Shown here piece after piece: positions 1 to 7,779 of a DNA stretch of 64,000 nucleotides. The translations under genes and the position numbers were made by a program. The DNA is taken from contig CAYFGP010000008.1 of NCBI GenBank assembly GCA_964342385.1, positions 1-64,000 on the forward strand, read 5' to 3'. The notes beneath the pieces were generated by a model, which ran no database searches, was not told the origin of the DNA, and was given only the letters and a program-made list of their open reading frames with translations. This DNA is from Oceanospirillum sp964342385 (GTDB lineage: Bacteria > Pseudomonadota > Gammaproteobacteria > Pseudomonadales > Halomonadaceae). How positions within the stretch are numbered: the stretch's first letter is position 1; every line of letters begins with the position of its first letter.

Positions 1-54
1 TTGAGGGAACAGCTCGATTTGAGGGAACAGCTCGATTTGAGGGAACAGCTCGAT
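1..54. repeat. three exact 18-bp tandem repeats
   Basis: The unit TTGAGGGAACAGCTCGAT occurs three times without a mismatch and may continue beyond the left edge. It lies in frame in the minus-strand nitroreductase-like gene, where each unit adds the hexapeptide IELFPQ, so changes in copy number would not break the frame. Confidence 0.95.
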
Positions 55-417
55 TTCAGCTTTATGGCCTAACCCTGTGGCTGCAATAGCCAGTGTTTCT
101 AAAAAGGTGCCTTGTCCGATATGGATCTGACGGAAAAATGGATCGGTTTCTGGTAATAAGCGCTCTGGATCAACATACAGTTCAAAGCTGGTCGGGCCTG
201 TCATACGCACAATCCAGGGTTGTTTGTTGTGTGGATTCGGCGCTAATACCGCATAAGACAACACCTTCAAACGGATATCCGTGATATCTGCCGATGGGCC
301 ACTCCAACCATAATCCATCACTTGTGATTCCAAACCACCACAGGCCTTTATGGTACTGCTCAGAGCAACTGCACCCACACCAAAACCCAATACGCGAATA
401 AATTGTCTTCTGTCCAT
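1..417 (-). CDS. Tat-type nitroreductase-like (Acg family) protein, N-terminal part
   Basis: The reading frame runs from an ATG at 417 to the window edge with no stop, so only the first 139 residues are visible. The N-terminus MDRRQFIRVLGFGVGAVALS carries a twin-arginine motif and a hydrophobic core, followed by a lipobox-like I-K-A-C ending at Cys26, which suggests Tat export and perhaps lipidation. APNPHNKQPW around residue 60 is the flavin-site motif of nitroreductase-like Acg proteins. The last visible residues are three identical copies of IELFPQ, encoded by an 18-bp tandem repeat at 1-54. The gene is divergent from the MarR regulator at 522 and is probably controlled by it. Substrate unknown. 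Confidence 0.7.
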   Translation of the reverse strand, partial: MDRRQFIRVLGFGVGAVALSSTIKACGGLESQVMDYGWSGPSADITDIRLKVLSYAVLAPNPHNKQPWIVRMTGPTSFELYVDPERLLPETDPFFRQIHIGQGTFLETLAIAATGLGHKAEIELFPQIELFPQIELFPQ

Positions 418-452
418 TATCTGCTCCAGTGAATTCTTAGCTTTAAATTTAC

Positions 453-488
453 ATTCCATGGAATAAATAATATATTCCAAAGAATATA
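453..488. promoter_or_regulatory. two palindromic MarR-type operator candidates
   Basis: The 104-bp divergent gap holds ATTCCATGGAAT (453-464), a perfect 12-bp palindrome, and TATATTC-CAAA-GAATATA (471-488), a perfect inverted repeat with a 4-bp centre. Both contain an ATTCCA half. MarR proteins usually bind such 16-20 bp palindromes in the intergenic region beside their own gene, so this regulator is the natural candidate to bind here and control both directions. Confidence 0.6.
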
Positions 489-521
489 AATCAAGAGATT
501 TTTTGATCAGGAGCAGAAACC

Positions 522-986
522 GTGGAAAACAGGCCACAAACGGAAATCAGGCTGATGGTGCTGTTTGGCATCTTGCAACAGCTAATGACGACGCGACAGA
601 ACAAGCTATTTACTCACCTGGAACTGACTCCCTCTCAGTTTGGTGTTTTAAATCATTTCACTCATAAACCCGAACGCAGTTGGATGGTGACGGAGCTAGC
701 GGAAGTGATGGAGATGAATCAACCTGGGATCACGAAAATCGTGAATGTGCTGATTGATAAGAAGCTATTGGTCGCAGAACCGGATAAGGCAGATCGTCGC
801 AAGCGCCATCTGAAAATTACAGATCAGGGCTTAAATACCTGTAAAAATACGCTGCAGTCGCTATTACCTGATATTTCTCATATTTTTGAGCAATGGCAGG
901 ATGATGATTTATCTGAGCTGCAACTGCACTTGGAAAAACTAATGACTTGGCTCGATAACCATAGAGAAGATATTAAGCGGGTCTAA
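522..986 (+). CDS. MarR-family transcriptional regulator
   Basis: This 154-residue winged-helix regulator starts at a GTG preceded by AGGAGC. The recognition-helix region is around residues 57-90 (TELAEVMEMNQPGITKIVNVL), followed by the wing motif DKADRRKRHLKITDQG, both typical of MarR. It probably acts as a dimeric repressor released by a small phenolic or oxidant ligand; the ligand cannot be inferred. It is divergent from the nitroreductase-like gene with two palindromes between them, a common arrangement for a local repressor and its target. Confidence 0.85.
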   Translation: MENRPQTEIRLMVLFGILQQLMTTRQNKLFTHLELTPSQFGVLNHFTHKPERSWMVTELAEVMEMNQPGITKIVNVLIDKKLLVAEPDKADRRKRHLKITDQGLNTCKNTLQSLLPDISHIFEQWQDDDLSELQLHLEKLMTWLDNHREDIKRV

Positions 987-1250
987 ATAGGTGCTTGAAT
1001 TATCAAGGCCTTGTTCGCAAGGCCTCAAATAAGAATATTACCACTTATTCAAATACTCATGTTTCTATTGCTGTCTTTTAAAAAAGTTATTTTAATAGTT
1101 TACAGACTTGGGATAGTAAGCAAGGTACTTCTTATATCAGGACAAACAATGAGACATAATATATCTCAAGTAATATTCGATAGATACAACAATAGCTAAC
1201 AGCCGATATTGCTTATCTAGCAATCACATGCGTTAATGCAGCTTGATTTC

Positions 1251-1342
1251 ATACCTACTTACACAACAGTATTCCGATATTTTTGGCCAACGGCTGAAGA
1301 ATGAAACCATTTGCTAAAGAGTAATCTTTGTGTGAGTGCTTA
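1251..1342 (+). repeat. 92-bp dispersed repeat, copy A
   Basis: This copy starts ATACCTACTTACACAACAG and ends TTTGTGTGAGTGCTTA. It matches the copies at 7058, 33779 and 42689 closely, with near-palindromic ends (CACTTACACAAAAGT against the reverse complement of ACTTTTGTGTGAGTG) and an internal GGCT...AGCC-type hairpin, here slightly mutated. It lies 28 bp before the chorismate mutase start. The rest of the 987-1369 gap shows no supported gene. Confidence 0.8.
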
Positions 1343-1369
1343 ATTAAACCAATCTAAAGGACTGAATTG

Positions 1370-1911
1370 ATGTTAAAACGCTCAGTTGCACTTCTGCTAA
1401 CCCTGTTTTCTTTTTCCTGCTTTGCAGCTCCAACCAGCGATAAACTATTCAGCGTAATTAATGAGCGCTTAAGCTATATGGAAGATGTCGCCTTGTTTAA
1501 AGCTCAGAAACATAAAGCAATTGAAGACATTAAACGTGAAGAAGTGGTGATCGCTAAAGCATCCGCTTCAGCTGCGAAAGCAGGGCTGAATGAAGGCAGT
1601 GTGGCAGTGTAGTGGCTTTTTTTAAAGCTCAGATATCTGCTGCTAAGGCCATTCAATACCGCTATCGTGCAGACCTGCTTAGCCATCCGGTGAAAAAAGA
1701 ACCTCGCGATCTGAAAACAGTTATTCGTCCGGCTCTGATTAAGTTAGGTGGCCAGATCAATAGCGAGATGGCTGGTTTTCTGGCAGAAGGTGGAGAGTTA
1801 ACCGAGAAAGATTGGCCAAGTTTTAAACAAACGCTGCAACAACAATACTTGAATGCAGGCGACAAGCGTATGCTATTTGATGCTTTATCAAAGGTCGAGT
1901 TAAAGAAATAA
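1370..1911 (+). pseudogene. periplasmic chorismate mutase (AroQ gamma type), frameshifted
   Basis: Two overlapping frames make one family-length protein of about 180 residues. The first, from ATG 1370 (AAGGA upstream), gives signal peptide MLKRSVALLLTLFSFSCFAA and the AroQ-like segment FSVINERLSYMEDVALFKAQK, then stops at TAG 1610-1612. The second continues from 1612 with FFKAQISAAKAIQYRYRADLL, which belongs directly downstream in secreted chorismate mutases. A one-base loss (or two-base gain) between about 1594 and 1611 would explain the break; a TTTTTTT run follows at once. The intact enzyme converts chorismate to prephenate in the periplasm. As read, it makes a truncated product; sequencing error is the main alternative. 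Confidence 0.75.
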
Positions 1912-1929
1912 CAAGCCTGTTTAAGCTTC

Positions 1930-2020
1930 AACATTCAAATAAAACTTTCTCTACAACAAAGGGCTGTATTATTCAGTTATTGACTAGAGAGCATCGAAAT
2001 ACTTTTGTTTAAATGTACAT
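1930..2020 (-). repeat. decayed copy B of the 92-bp dispersed repeat
   Basis: The right end (ATCGAAATACTTTTG, 1993-2007) matches the element in reverse orientation, and traces of the left end (AAAACTTTCTCT) and centre (ATTATTCAGTTATTG) align at the expected spacing. It is clearly diverged, so the boundaries are approximate. Confidence 0.5.
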
Positions 2021-2049
2021 AACGATAAGACCAGTCATAGGATAAATAG

Positions 2050-2081
2050 AAAAATGCCCTCAGAGTTTGAGGGCATTTTTT
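2050..2081. terminator. bidirectional terminator between chorismate mutase and LysM/GH18 gene
   Basis: TGCCCTCA (2055-2062) and TGAGGGCA (2068-2075) form an 8-bp stem with a 5-nt loop, flanked by A and T runs on both sides. It serves the two convergent genes. Confidence 0.85.
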
Positions 2082-2107
2082 ATAGTCAAGAACAGGTCAA
2101 AATCATT

Positions 2108-3139
2108 TTATACCTGTTGCCATTGAATATAGCCGGACGTGGTCACACCTTGTTGTGCAAAATAGGCCTCTGCATCCGCATACATACTGGCATTAACAAT
2201 ACTTGGGATAATTTTAGCCTTGCTGTCGCTATAAGCTGACCAGCTTAATGCAGGGTCTTCATAGCTGTTGCTGGTTTCCTTACCTGTGGTATACAACTGA
2301 GGCGAAATCAGATCAATATTGTTGTCACTAAAGAAACCTTGCATCAGGTCTGCCGCATCAGGAATACCGTAAGGCGCGGAATGGCTTACAGTAACCAGTA
2401 CTTTCAAGCCGTTCTCTTTTGCCAGTTTAAAGGATTGTGCAAAGGCATCACCCAGGCCACCATCGCCGACTTCGATATCGTAAGCCAAACCATCGTAACC
2501 AGCGAAGGTACCATTTTGGATCGCATTATCGATATCCGTTAGAAAGCTCTGAGTGAAAGCACCGGTTTTTTTGGAACCACCACCCAGTGAGATATATTTC
2601 TCGCCTAGCAACAGATCTTTCAGATGAGCACTCTCACTAACGGCATTATCGATATTGGCCCAACCACTAAAAGCGATGCTGATATTTGCGCCAGCCAGGG
2701 CTTTGGAGCTTGACCAAGTCCAGTCCCAATAGCCCATATATTCCGCTTCTGGCAGATCAGCACTGGTTTCAGTTTCAGCAGGCTCTGATTCAGTGCCTGC
2801 CTGGGCAGAGATCGACAATACCTGGCCAACCTGAATTTGGTTGGCATCTGCCAATTGGTTCTCTTGCTCAATCTGATGCCAGGTAACGCCTTTACAAGCT
2901 GTGATTGCATCTGCGATGGCCGATACGCTATCACCTGCCATCACCGTATAGACCCAATCACCAGAACCTGTGACAAATGGGATTTTCAGTGCTTGACCAA
3001 CACTGATTGCATCTGGATTAGTCAGTGCATTTGCGTCAATGATCGTCTGAGCCTGGATACCAGCAGATGCATTAATCTGATCGGCAATTTTTGACAAGCT
3101 ATCGCCAGATTGTACGGTGTAGTGAAGAACCCTTGGCAT
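2108..3139 (-). CDS. LysM-LysM-GH18-like (chitinase-like) protein
   Basis: The start is set at the ATG at 3139, eight bases after AAGGA and directly before the first LysM; a longer frame to 3241 has no support. The 343-residue product has two LysM peptidoglycan/chitin-binding repeats (VLHYTVQSGDSLSKIADQ, residues ~4-50, and DWVYTVMAGDSVSAIADAI, ~65-115), an acidic linker, and from ~135 a TIM-barrel domain of the GH18 type. The motif YDGLAYDIE corresponds to the family's DGxDxDxE catalytic strand, ending in the acid/base Glu. No signal peptide is visible, unusual for a wall- or chitin-acting protein. It could be a glycan hydrolase or a lectin-like chitinase relative. Confidence 0.75.
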   Translation of the reverse strand: MPRVLHYTVQSGDSLSKIADQINASAGIQAQTIIDANALTNPDAISVGQALKIPFVTGSGDWVYTVMAGDSVSAIADAITACKGVTWHQIEQENQLADANQIQVGQVLSISAQAGTESEPAETETSADLPEAEYMGYWDWTWSSSKALAGANISIAFSGWANIDNAVSESAHLKDLLLGEKYISLGGGSKKTGAFTQSFLTDIDNAIQNGTFAGYDGLAYDIEVGDGGLGDAFAQSFKLAKENGLKVLVTVSHSAPYGIPDAADLMQGFFSDNNIDLISPQLYTTGKETSNSYEDPALSWSAYSDSKAKIIPSIVNASMYADAEAYFAQQGVTTSGYIQWQQV

Positions 3140-3396
3140 ATCAATATTCCTTAGCACGTGAAAGATATTGTCTCTATTGTTCACAGTTGCTAGGCAAGGT
3201 CTATTACACGCTATTTCATTGTCATTCCGTGTTATTACCATTGGTTAGCTCAATCCTTACTGACTCCAGCTTTTTCTATCCCGGTCTAAAGTGGGCCTAT
3301 TCTTTTTTTAAAAATGGAGCTCTTATCCAACCCGATATTTATAGATACTGACAGCCATCCAACAGGTCTTTTCACATAAATTCAGGAGGCAGAAGT

Positions 3397-4053
3397 ATGA
3401 GCACAACACACCCTCAAGATGGCAGTCAGACATTACCTCACGGCAAGCGTGCAACCGTTCGTCGGGGAGCAAAACGTGCCAGCTATAATAAGGCTGATGT
3501 GTATCAACTGATTGATGATTTAAAGCTGGCTCACCTGGGTTTTGTGGTAGATGGTAGCCCTGTCATTATTCCAATTACCCTGTGGCGTGTTGAGGATAAT
3601 CTTTACTTCCATGTGGCCAACAAAAGTCGCTTACAACGTTTGCTGGAAGCCGGCCAGGAGATCTGTGTCTCTCTGGCGGAGTGCAGTGAATGGGTGATGG
3701 CAAAATCGGCTTATCATCACAGTGCTAATTATCGCTCAGCGGTACTCTACTGCACTGGTGAACGTATTACTGAAGCAACAGAGTTTGATAAAGCCTTTGA
3801 GGTGGTTATCAATCAAATGGAAGCGGATCGTTGGCAACATCTGCGTCCACCCAGTAATTCAGAACGTAAAGCAACCGCACTGATGAAACTCACCATTCAG
3901 GAAGGCTCTTTTAAGTCCCGCTCAGGAGGACCTGTAGAAGAGGAAGAAGATATGGCGCTACCTGTGTGGCACGGCACTCTTCCGACAAGATATGACGGAT
4001 CAACCAAAGAGCAGTCCAGTGGTTGCCCCTATCATATGGCAGCAGAGAGTTAA
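3397..4053 (+). CDS. pyridoxamine 5'-phosphate oxidase-related flavin split-barrel protein (NimA-like)
   Basis: This 218-residue protein follows a strong AGGAGG site. Its core fits the FMN-binding split-barrel of the Pyridox_ox_2/NimA group: RGAKRASY near residue 25, the strand region HLGFVVDGSPVIIPITLWRVEDNLYFHVANKSR (~residues 48-80), and a conserved W-xx-LRPP near residue 148. Members bind flavin and reduce varied small molecules; the substrate here is unknown. The C-terminal ~40 residues, with an EEEED stretch and a final CPYH, extend past the conserved barrel. It is a single-gene unit ended by the terminator at 4115. Confidence 0.75.
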   Translation: MSTTHPQDGSQTLPHGKRATVRRGAKRASYNKADVYQLIDDLKLAHLGFVVDGSPVIIPITLWRVEDNLYFHVANKSRLQRLLEAGQEICVSLAECSEWVMAKSAYHHSANYRSAVLYCTGERITEATEFDKAFEVVINQMEADRWQHLRPPSNSERKATALMKLTIQEGSFKSRSGGPVEEEEDMALPVWHGTLPTRYDGSTKEQSSGCPYHMAAES

Positions 4054-4114
4054 GCTTTCCTAGCCTATATATCAGTAGGTTACAGTAATCTAGATATCTG
4101 ATCTAAATCATAAA

Positions 4115-4150
4115 ACAGCACCATCATGACTGATCGGTGCTGTTTTTTTG
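4115..4150 (+). terminator. rho-independent terminator
   Basis: ACAGCACC (4115-4122) pairs with GGTGCTGT (4136-4143) and runs into TTTTTTT. Confidence 0.85.
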
Positions 4151-4223
4151 ATCTGTGCCGTTACTCTAATAATAACTAGAGGTATACTTCGCGACAAAAC
4201 CCATAATAAAAGAGACAGTTGCG

Positions 4224-4769
4224 ATGACGGAGCAAACTTTCTGGGAGATCATCAATCGTTCTCTTGAGCAAAATGCCCCTGGCTCTGATGGCCAGTATCT
4301 GGCGATTGGCCAATCACTGGCTAGCCTGAGCCCAGATCAGCTGATTGGTTTTGAGAACCAATTAAGCCAACAAAAAGCCAAAGCCTTCAGCTTTCCTGTG
4401 CTGATGGCTAACTTTATTCTGCAAAGCTACATCAATGACGATATTTTTGAAGATTTTCGTCTTTGGTTAATCTCATTTGGTGAAGAGAAATTTACACAAA
4501 TTCTGCATAACCCTGATGTACTGGCAGATCTGTGCGATATTAAAGACCCTGTTGAGGATATTACTGGCGAGGGATTGGTTTTTGCTGCGCTGGAAGCGTA
4601 TGAAGCTCAAACAGGCCAGAATGATTTTCTTAAACAACTCACCCCGGCAGAAGAAGGTGAGATGGACTATGACTGGCCAGATCAGCTATCAGGCCTGGAA
4701 GCCCGTATGCCTAAGCTTTTCGCCCGCTACTGGGATTCTAACCGTAGTTATGAGCTGGCTGCTGAGTAA
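4224..4769 (+). CDS. DUF4240 domain protein
   Basis: The 181-residue product opens with MTEQTFWEIINRSLEQ and contains DDIFEDFRLWLISFGEEKF (~residues 72-90), the conserved core of DUF4240, a family of unknown function that is often found near toxin-immunity or stress genes. It is acidic and apparently cytoplasmic, with no signal or membrane segment. Start ATG 4224 has a weak upstream GAGACAG. It stands alone and is convergent with the orphan antitoxin gene, the two being separated by a bidirectional terminator. No biochemical role can be assigned. Confidence 0.75.
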   Translation: MTEQTFWEIINRSLEQNAPGSDGQYLAIGQSLASLSPDQLIGFENQLSQQKAKAFSFPVLMANFILQSYINDDIFEDFRLWLISFGEEKFTQILHNPDVLADLCDIKDPVEDITGEGLVFAALEAYEAQTGQNDFLKQLTPAEEGEMDYDWPDQLSGLEARMPKLFARYWDSNRSYELAAE

Positions 4770-4884
4770 TATTTTCTGCACATTTAGAGCTATAGACGAG
4801 CTATTGATATCAAAGTGTTCTTAATATCGAAGCACTTTGCCAGCAATACCCAGCCTAGTCCCAAATACTGATCGTTATAAAAAA

Positions 4885-4914
4885 TAAAGGCCGATTGATC
4901 ACAATCGGCCTTTA
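4885..4914. terminator. bidirectional terminator
   Basis: A perfect 13-bp stem, TAAAGGCCGATTG (4885-4897) with CAATCGGCCTTTA (4902-4914), closes on the 4-nt loop ATCA. It lies between the convergent DUF4240 and antitoxin genes. Confidence 0.8.
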
Positions 4915-4949
4915 TACGGAATCTTTTTAGCCGCTCAGCAGTTGCAGAA

Positions 4950-5189
4950 TCAATCGATATGCTCAGCAGTTTGTTTGATCTCTAACTGTAATCCTTCCCG
5001 GATCGACTCTGCCATCCCCGACATAGACACTACCTGTAAAATGTCGTTAATACTGTTCCAATCTTCCTCTGAAATCATTACAGCATTGCCACCTTGCCCC
5101 TCAATGAGAACTGTCGCGTGTTCTGTGGCTGTTTTATCTACGACCTTACCCAGGTCAGCTCGGAAATCATTCACAGTCATTCGAATCAT
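4950..5189 (-). CDS. orphan Phd/YefM-family antitoxin
   Basis: The start chosen is ATG 5189, preceded by AGGAAGGA; an upstream in-frame ATG at 5240 would lie inside a repeat element. The 79-residue product MIRMTVNDFRADLGKVVDKT...VLIEGQGGNAVMISEEDWNSIND matches YefM/Phd antitoxins: an N-terminal DNA-binding fold with a conserved middle ending in a variable, toxin-binding C-terminal helix. A RelE/YoeB-type toxin would be expected just downstream on the same strand, but 4770-4949 holds only a terminator. It may be a relic, a decoy antitoxin against a toxin elsewhere, or a stand-alone regulator. Confidence 0.8.
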   Translation of the reverse strand: MIRMTVNDFRADLGKVVDKTATEHATVLIEGQGGNAVMISEEDWNSINDILQVVSMSGMAESIREGLQLEIKQTAEHID

Positions 5190-5225
5190 AAACAGGTCCT
5201 TCCTGCAGTCGTCATCGTCAGATCT

Positions 5226-5361
5226 TAAGCACTCACACAAAAGTTTCTCTTTGGCTGACCGCTTTAGCCTTTAGCCTTTAGCCTTTAGCCTTTAGCCTTT
5301 AGCCTTTAGCCTTTAGCCTTTAGCCAAAACAGTATCGAAATACTTTTGTGTAAGTGTGTAT
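5226..5361 (-). repeat. dispersed repeat copy C with central heptamer expansion
   Basis: Both ends match the 92-bp family in reverse orientation (left TAAGCACTCACACAAAAGTT, right ATCGAAATACTTTTGTGTAA). The central hairpin segment of about 30 bp is gone; in its place lie nine exact tandem copies of TTTAGCC at 5263-5325. A single TTTAGCC occurs at the equivalent place in the copy at 33779, so the array looks like a local expansion of a resident heptamer. Confidence 0.85.
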
Positions 5362-6026
5362 GTTTCCCAGCATCCGTACGCTACAAAGACTCTCTCCTAG
5401 CCAAAACATCTTCCTTTTTGCAGCATGGCTCAATTGAGTCATAACATGCGCCAAGGATGAGCGGGTAAAGCTAAAGTTTTTGGGGGAAACCTGAGTTTTT
5501 TTCGCAGTTTAGCAAAACCTAACCTTTTTTCACCTAAAAAAGCACCAGACTATGACACCTGTCACATCAGCAAAATTCTATCTCTGAAATGAGCAGACAG
5601 CATTTATCTCCATCAAAAACGACTAAGACTAAAGTTTTATCCGATGCCTGCAATGGCAGCATTCCATAACACTTTGACAAAATTCGGCCTAATAAAGTGA
5701 TCGAAATCTGCTGTTTTCTTACTGATTTTCATAGGAATTAAATCCTTGAGCAGTAAAGTGTTTACCTCCAAGTTCAGCAAGATATACTGGACTAAACCAA
5801 ACCCTGGCATAAAAAGTAACAGGGATACTGCAAAAGCAGTCTTTGGAGGGTCGAATTTCTCCTAGGGATCATCATATAATCTCAAACAAGCTCTAATTCC
5901 GTCTCACGGATCGAGAAAAATCGACAATAATTAATATCAGGTAGTCAGCAAGCCCCGCGCCCCCGTAAAATAACGCCCAGAGCTTAGACTGGTTACCCCC
6001 GAAATACTCAGATACAGGATATGCCA
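5362..6026. other. 665-bp stretch without a supported gene
   Basis: No frame on either strand has both coding character and a ribosome binding site. The sequence is moderately AT-rich with no strong hairpin, tandem repeat or tRNA-like fold that I could see. It forms the long upstream region of the gene at 6027. Confidence 0.5.
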
Positions 6027-6563
6027 ATGAGTCGCCAATATATGACGCTGGGTTTCTATACCGGCTTTAACGAGATGTTTCGTCCCACCTTTGACGTAAA
6101 GGATTACGAAGGCAATGCGGTATTTGGCGACACGAAAACGATTAAAGAGCTAGCAAAAGCTAAGGTTATCGAAAATGAAAATGATATCCCTGGCTTGGAA
6201 GCTCACCTGAAAAAGCTCGGTGTACTGCATCAAAAAGGCAGTTTGCTTGATGGCGTGATACTAGATCGGGCAATTAAAGACTTTCTCAACATTGATATCC
6301 CTACTTGGGAAGATGAAAAGCGCTTTGCTCTTGCCTGGAGTACCGTCAATAAAATCCAGCTACGCCGCGACAAACTGATTAAAGATGTTAAATTGCCAAT
6401 TGGTACCTTTCCGGCAGGAACAGATATTAATGAAGTGCGCCGCAAACTGGCACCGGCTTTCCCTAAATTTGATGTCACTCTGGCACTTTCAGAGGGCGTT
6501 AACAAAATGCTGCTACTGCGACGTGAAAAGATTCTGGAAGCCAATACAGACACTGCTAGCTAA
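6027..6563 (+). CDS. hypothetical protein, 178 residues
   Basis: I do not recognise a family. ATG 6027 is preferred over ATG 6021 because AGGAT ends at 6020, six bases before it and directly adjacent to the other. The product (MSRQYMTLGFYTGFNEMFRP...) is soluble, rich in Lys, Asp and Leu, without signal peptide or membrane segment. A repeated pattern of short helices is suggested by IKELAKAKVIENENDIPGLE and VNKMLLLRREKILEANTD. It stands alone between two long non-coding stretches. Codon use resembles that of its neighbours, so it is likely a real gene of unknown function. Confidence 0.6.
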   Translation: MSRQYMTLGFYTGFNEMFRPTFDVKDYEGNAVFGDTKTIKELAKAKVIENENDIPGLEAHLKKLGVLHQKGSLLDGVILDRAIKDFLNIDIPTWEDEKRFALAWSTVNKIQLRRDKLIKDVKLPIGTFPAGTDINEVRRKLAPAFPKFDVTLALSEGVNKMLLLRREKILEANTDTAS

Positions 6564-7057
6564 GCTTTCTGGATAGCCTGGTTTTCCTGCACAGATATTC
6601 AGCTTTACCGCTCTTAATCAAGCTGCTCTTTACTCACTGAGCTGCTTGATGAGTGCGAGCATCCCCTCCAATACGCTCCTTTCGAACACAACCCCTCCCA
6701 ACATTTCTCGCAAATATCTTAATACAAGAAAAAAGAAGGAAAGGAATTAAAGCTATTGAGCAATGAAATGACTATAACGCGGGAATATGGGATAAGAATA
6801 ACAGACTCAGCGCTCTGCTATACCTAAGATGTCAGAGCTGCTAGAACAATGCGAGCATCCTTCTGAGTGAAACACTGATAGACTCGGCGGGCTTACAGGC
6901 AGATTGACTATCTTGAAAACTACCGCAATCCAATCTGCCAGTATCAAATCTTTATTCTTTATGTGAGCTCTATACTGATTCTAATATCACGGCGTCTTGT
7001 CTCACCACCTCAAAGGCAGTGAGTCCGTGGAAGCAACGTATCAGTCAGCACTAACAG
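6564..7057. other. 494-bp stretch without a supported gene
   Basis: No convincing reading frame, RNA fold or repeat was seen between the hypothetical gene and dispersed repeat copy D. Confidence 0.5.
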
Positions 7058-7149
7058 TACACATTTACACAAAAGTATTTCGATGTTTTTCGGCCAGTGA
7101 CTGAAGAATGAAGCCACCTGCTAAAGAGAAACTTTTGCGTGAGCGCTTA
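7058..7149 (+). repeat. 92-bp dispersed repeat, copy D
   Basis: A full-length copy beginning TACACATTTACACAAAAGT and ending ACTTTTGCGTGAGCGCTTA. The internal CTGAAGAATGAAGCC segment is conserved. It ends exactly at the stop codon of the gene on the minus strand (7150-7152), so it forms that gene's 3' untranslated region. Confidence 0.85.
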
Positions 7150-7503
7150 CTAAGCGATACGAGCCAGTCCCTGCGCAGGAACATTATTCCAAGTTGCTGT
7201 GTTGATCGATACATCAACATTCTTCATACGCGCCACTTCACCGTACATCGCTTTACAAGAAGCCTGTAGCATATCGGCACGCTCCAGACGGGCACAAGCG
7301 ATGAAGTGCTCCAAAGCATTCATAAAGAACTGCTCACGAACTACTTTGTGCTCTGCTCCAATCAGAGACTGCAAAGTTTCTTCCAGCTTCTTAGCTTCGT
7401 GCAACAGATTCGCACGCAGAGACAGTGTCATTTGCTGCTGACCCGCTTGCTCCAGATGAGTCGTAAACTGTTCCAGTGCCTGATCGATCTGCTGTTGTTT
7501 CAT
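7150..7503 (-). CDS. hypothetical protein, 117 residues, helical
   Basis: No family recognised. The product (MKQQQIDQALEQFTTHLEQAGQQQMTLSLRANLLHEAKKLEETL...) is predicted to be almost wholly alpha-helical, rich in Gln, Leu and Ala, with heptad-like spacing in residues 1-60 and no signal or membrane segment. An AGGG motif precedes ATG 7503. It is transcribed alone; the only visible downstream structure is repeat copy D, which abuts the stop. Confidence 0.6.
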   Translation of the reverse strand: MKQQQIDQALEQFTTHLEQAGQQQMTLSLRANLLHEAKKLEETLQSLIGAEHKVVREQFFMNALEHFIACARLERADMLQASCKAMYGEVARMKNVDVSINTATWNNVPAQGLARIA

Positions 7504-7779
7504 TTGCCCTACCCTCTATCGTTGTTTTAGTCGCCAGCTCCTTGTGAGCACATACAGATTAAGAGCAGGCAATGACGATTACGTGATAACGACTTGGCAA
7601 TTCAGTGACAGTATTAATACAGTTTTTTGTCAGAAGAAGCTGGAGGCTATTCAGCCCAGATAAGACAAATATGAAAAGAAAGACATAAAAAGACAGATGT
7701 AAAAGAGAAATCTGGAAGAGAAGTACTCACTTCCCTTCCAATACAGTCTCAGTTCAGAGGAGACAAAGTGCAAAAAAGA

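Noticed and set aside
1011..1199. 62-residue frame after the MarR gene
   Set aside because: No ribosome site, AT-rich unbiased codons, no recognisable motif.
4770..4949. Possible toxin frame next to the antitoxin
   Set aside because: The interval is only 180 bp, contains a terminator and has no RelE/YoeB-like sequence in any frame.
5263..5325. TTTAGCC array as a telomere-like or replication sequence
   Set aside because: Its placement inside a known dispersed element explains it as local expansion; nothing else suggests a chromosome end or origin.
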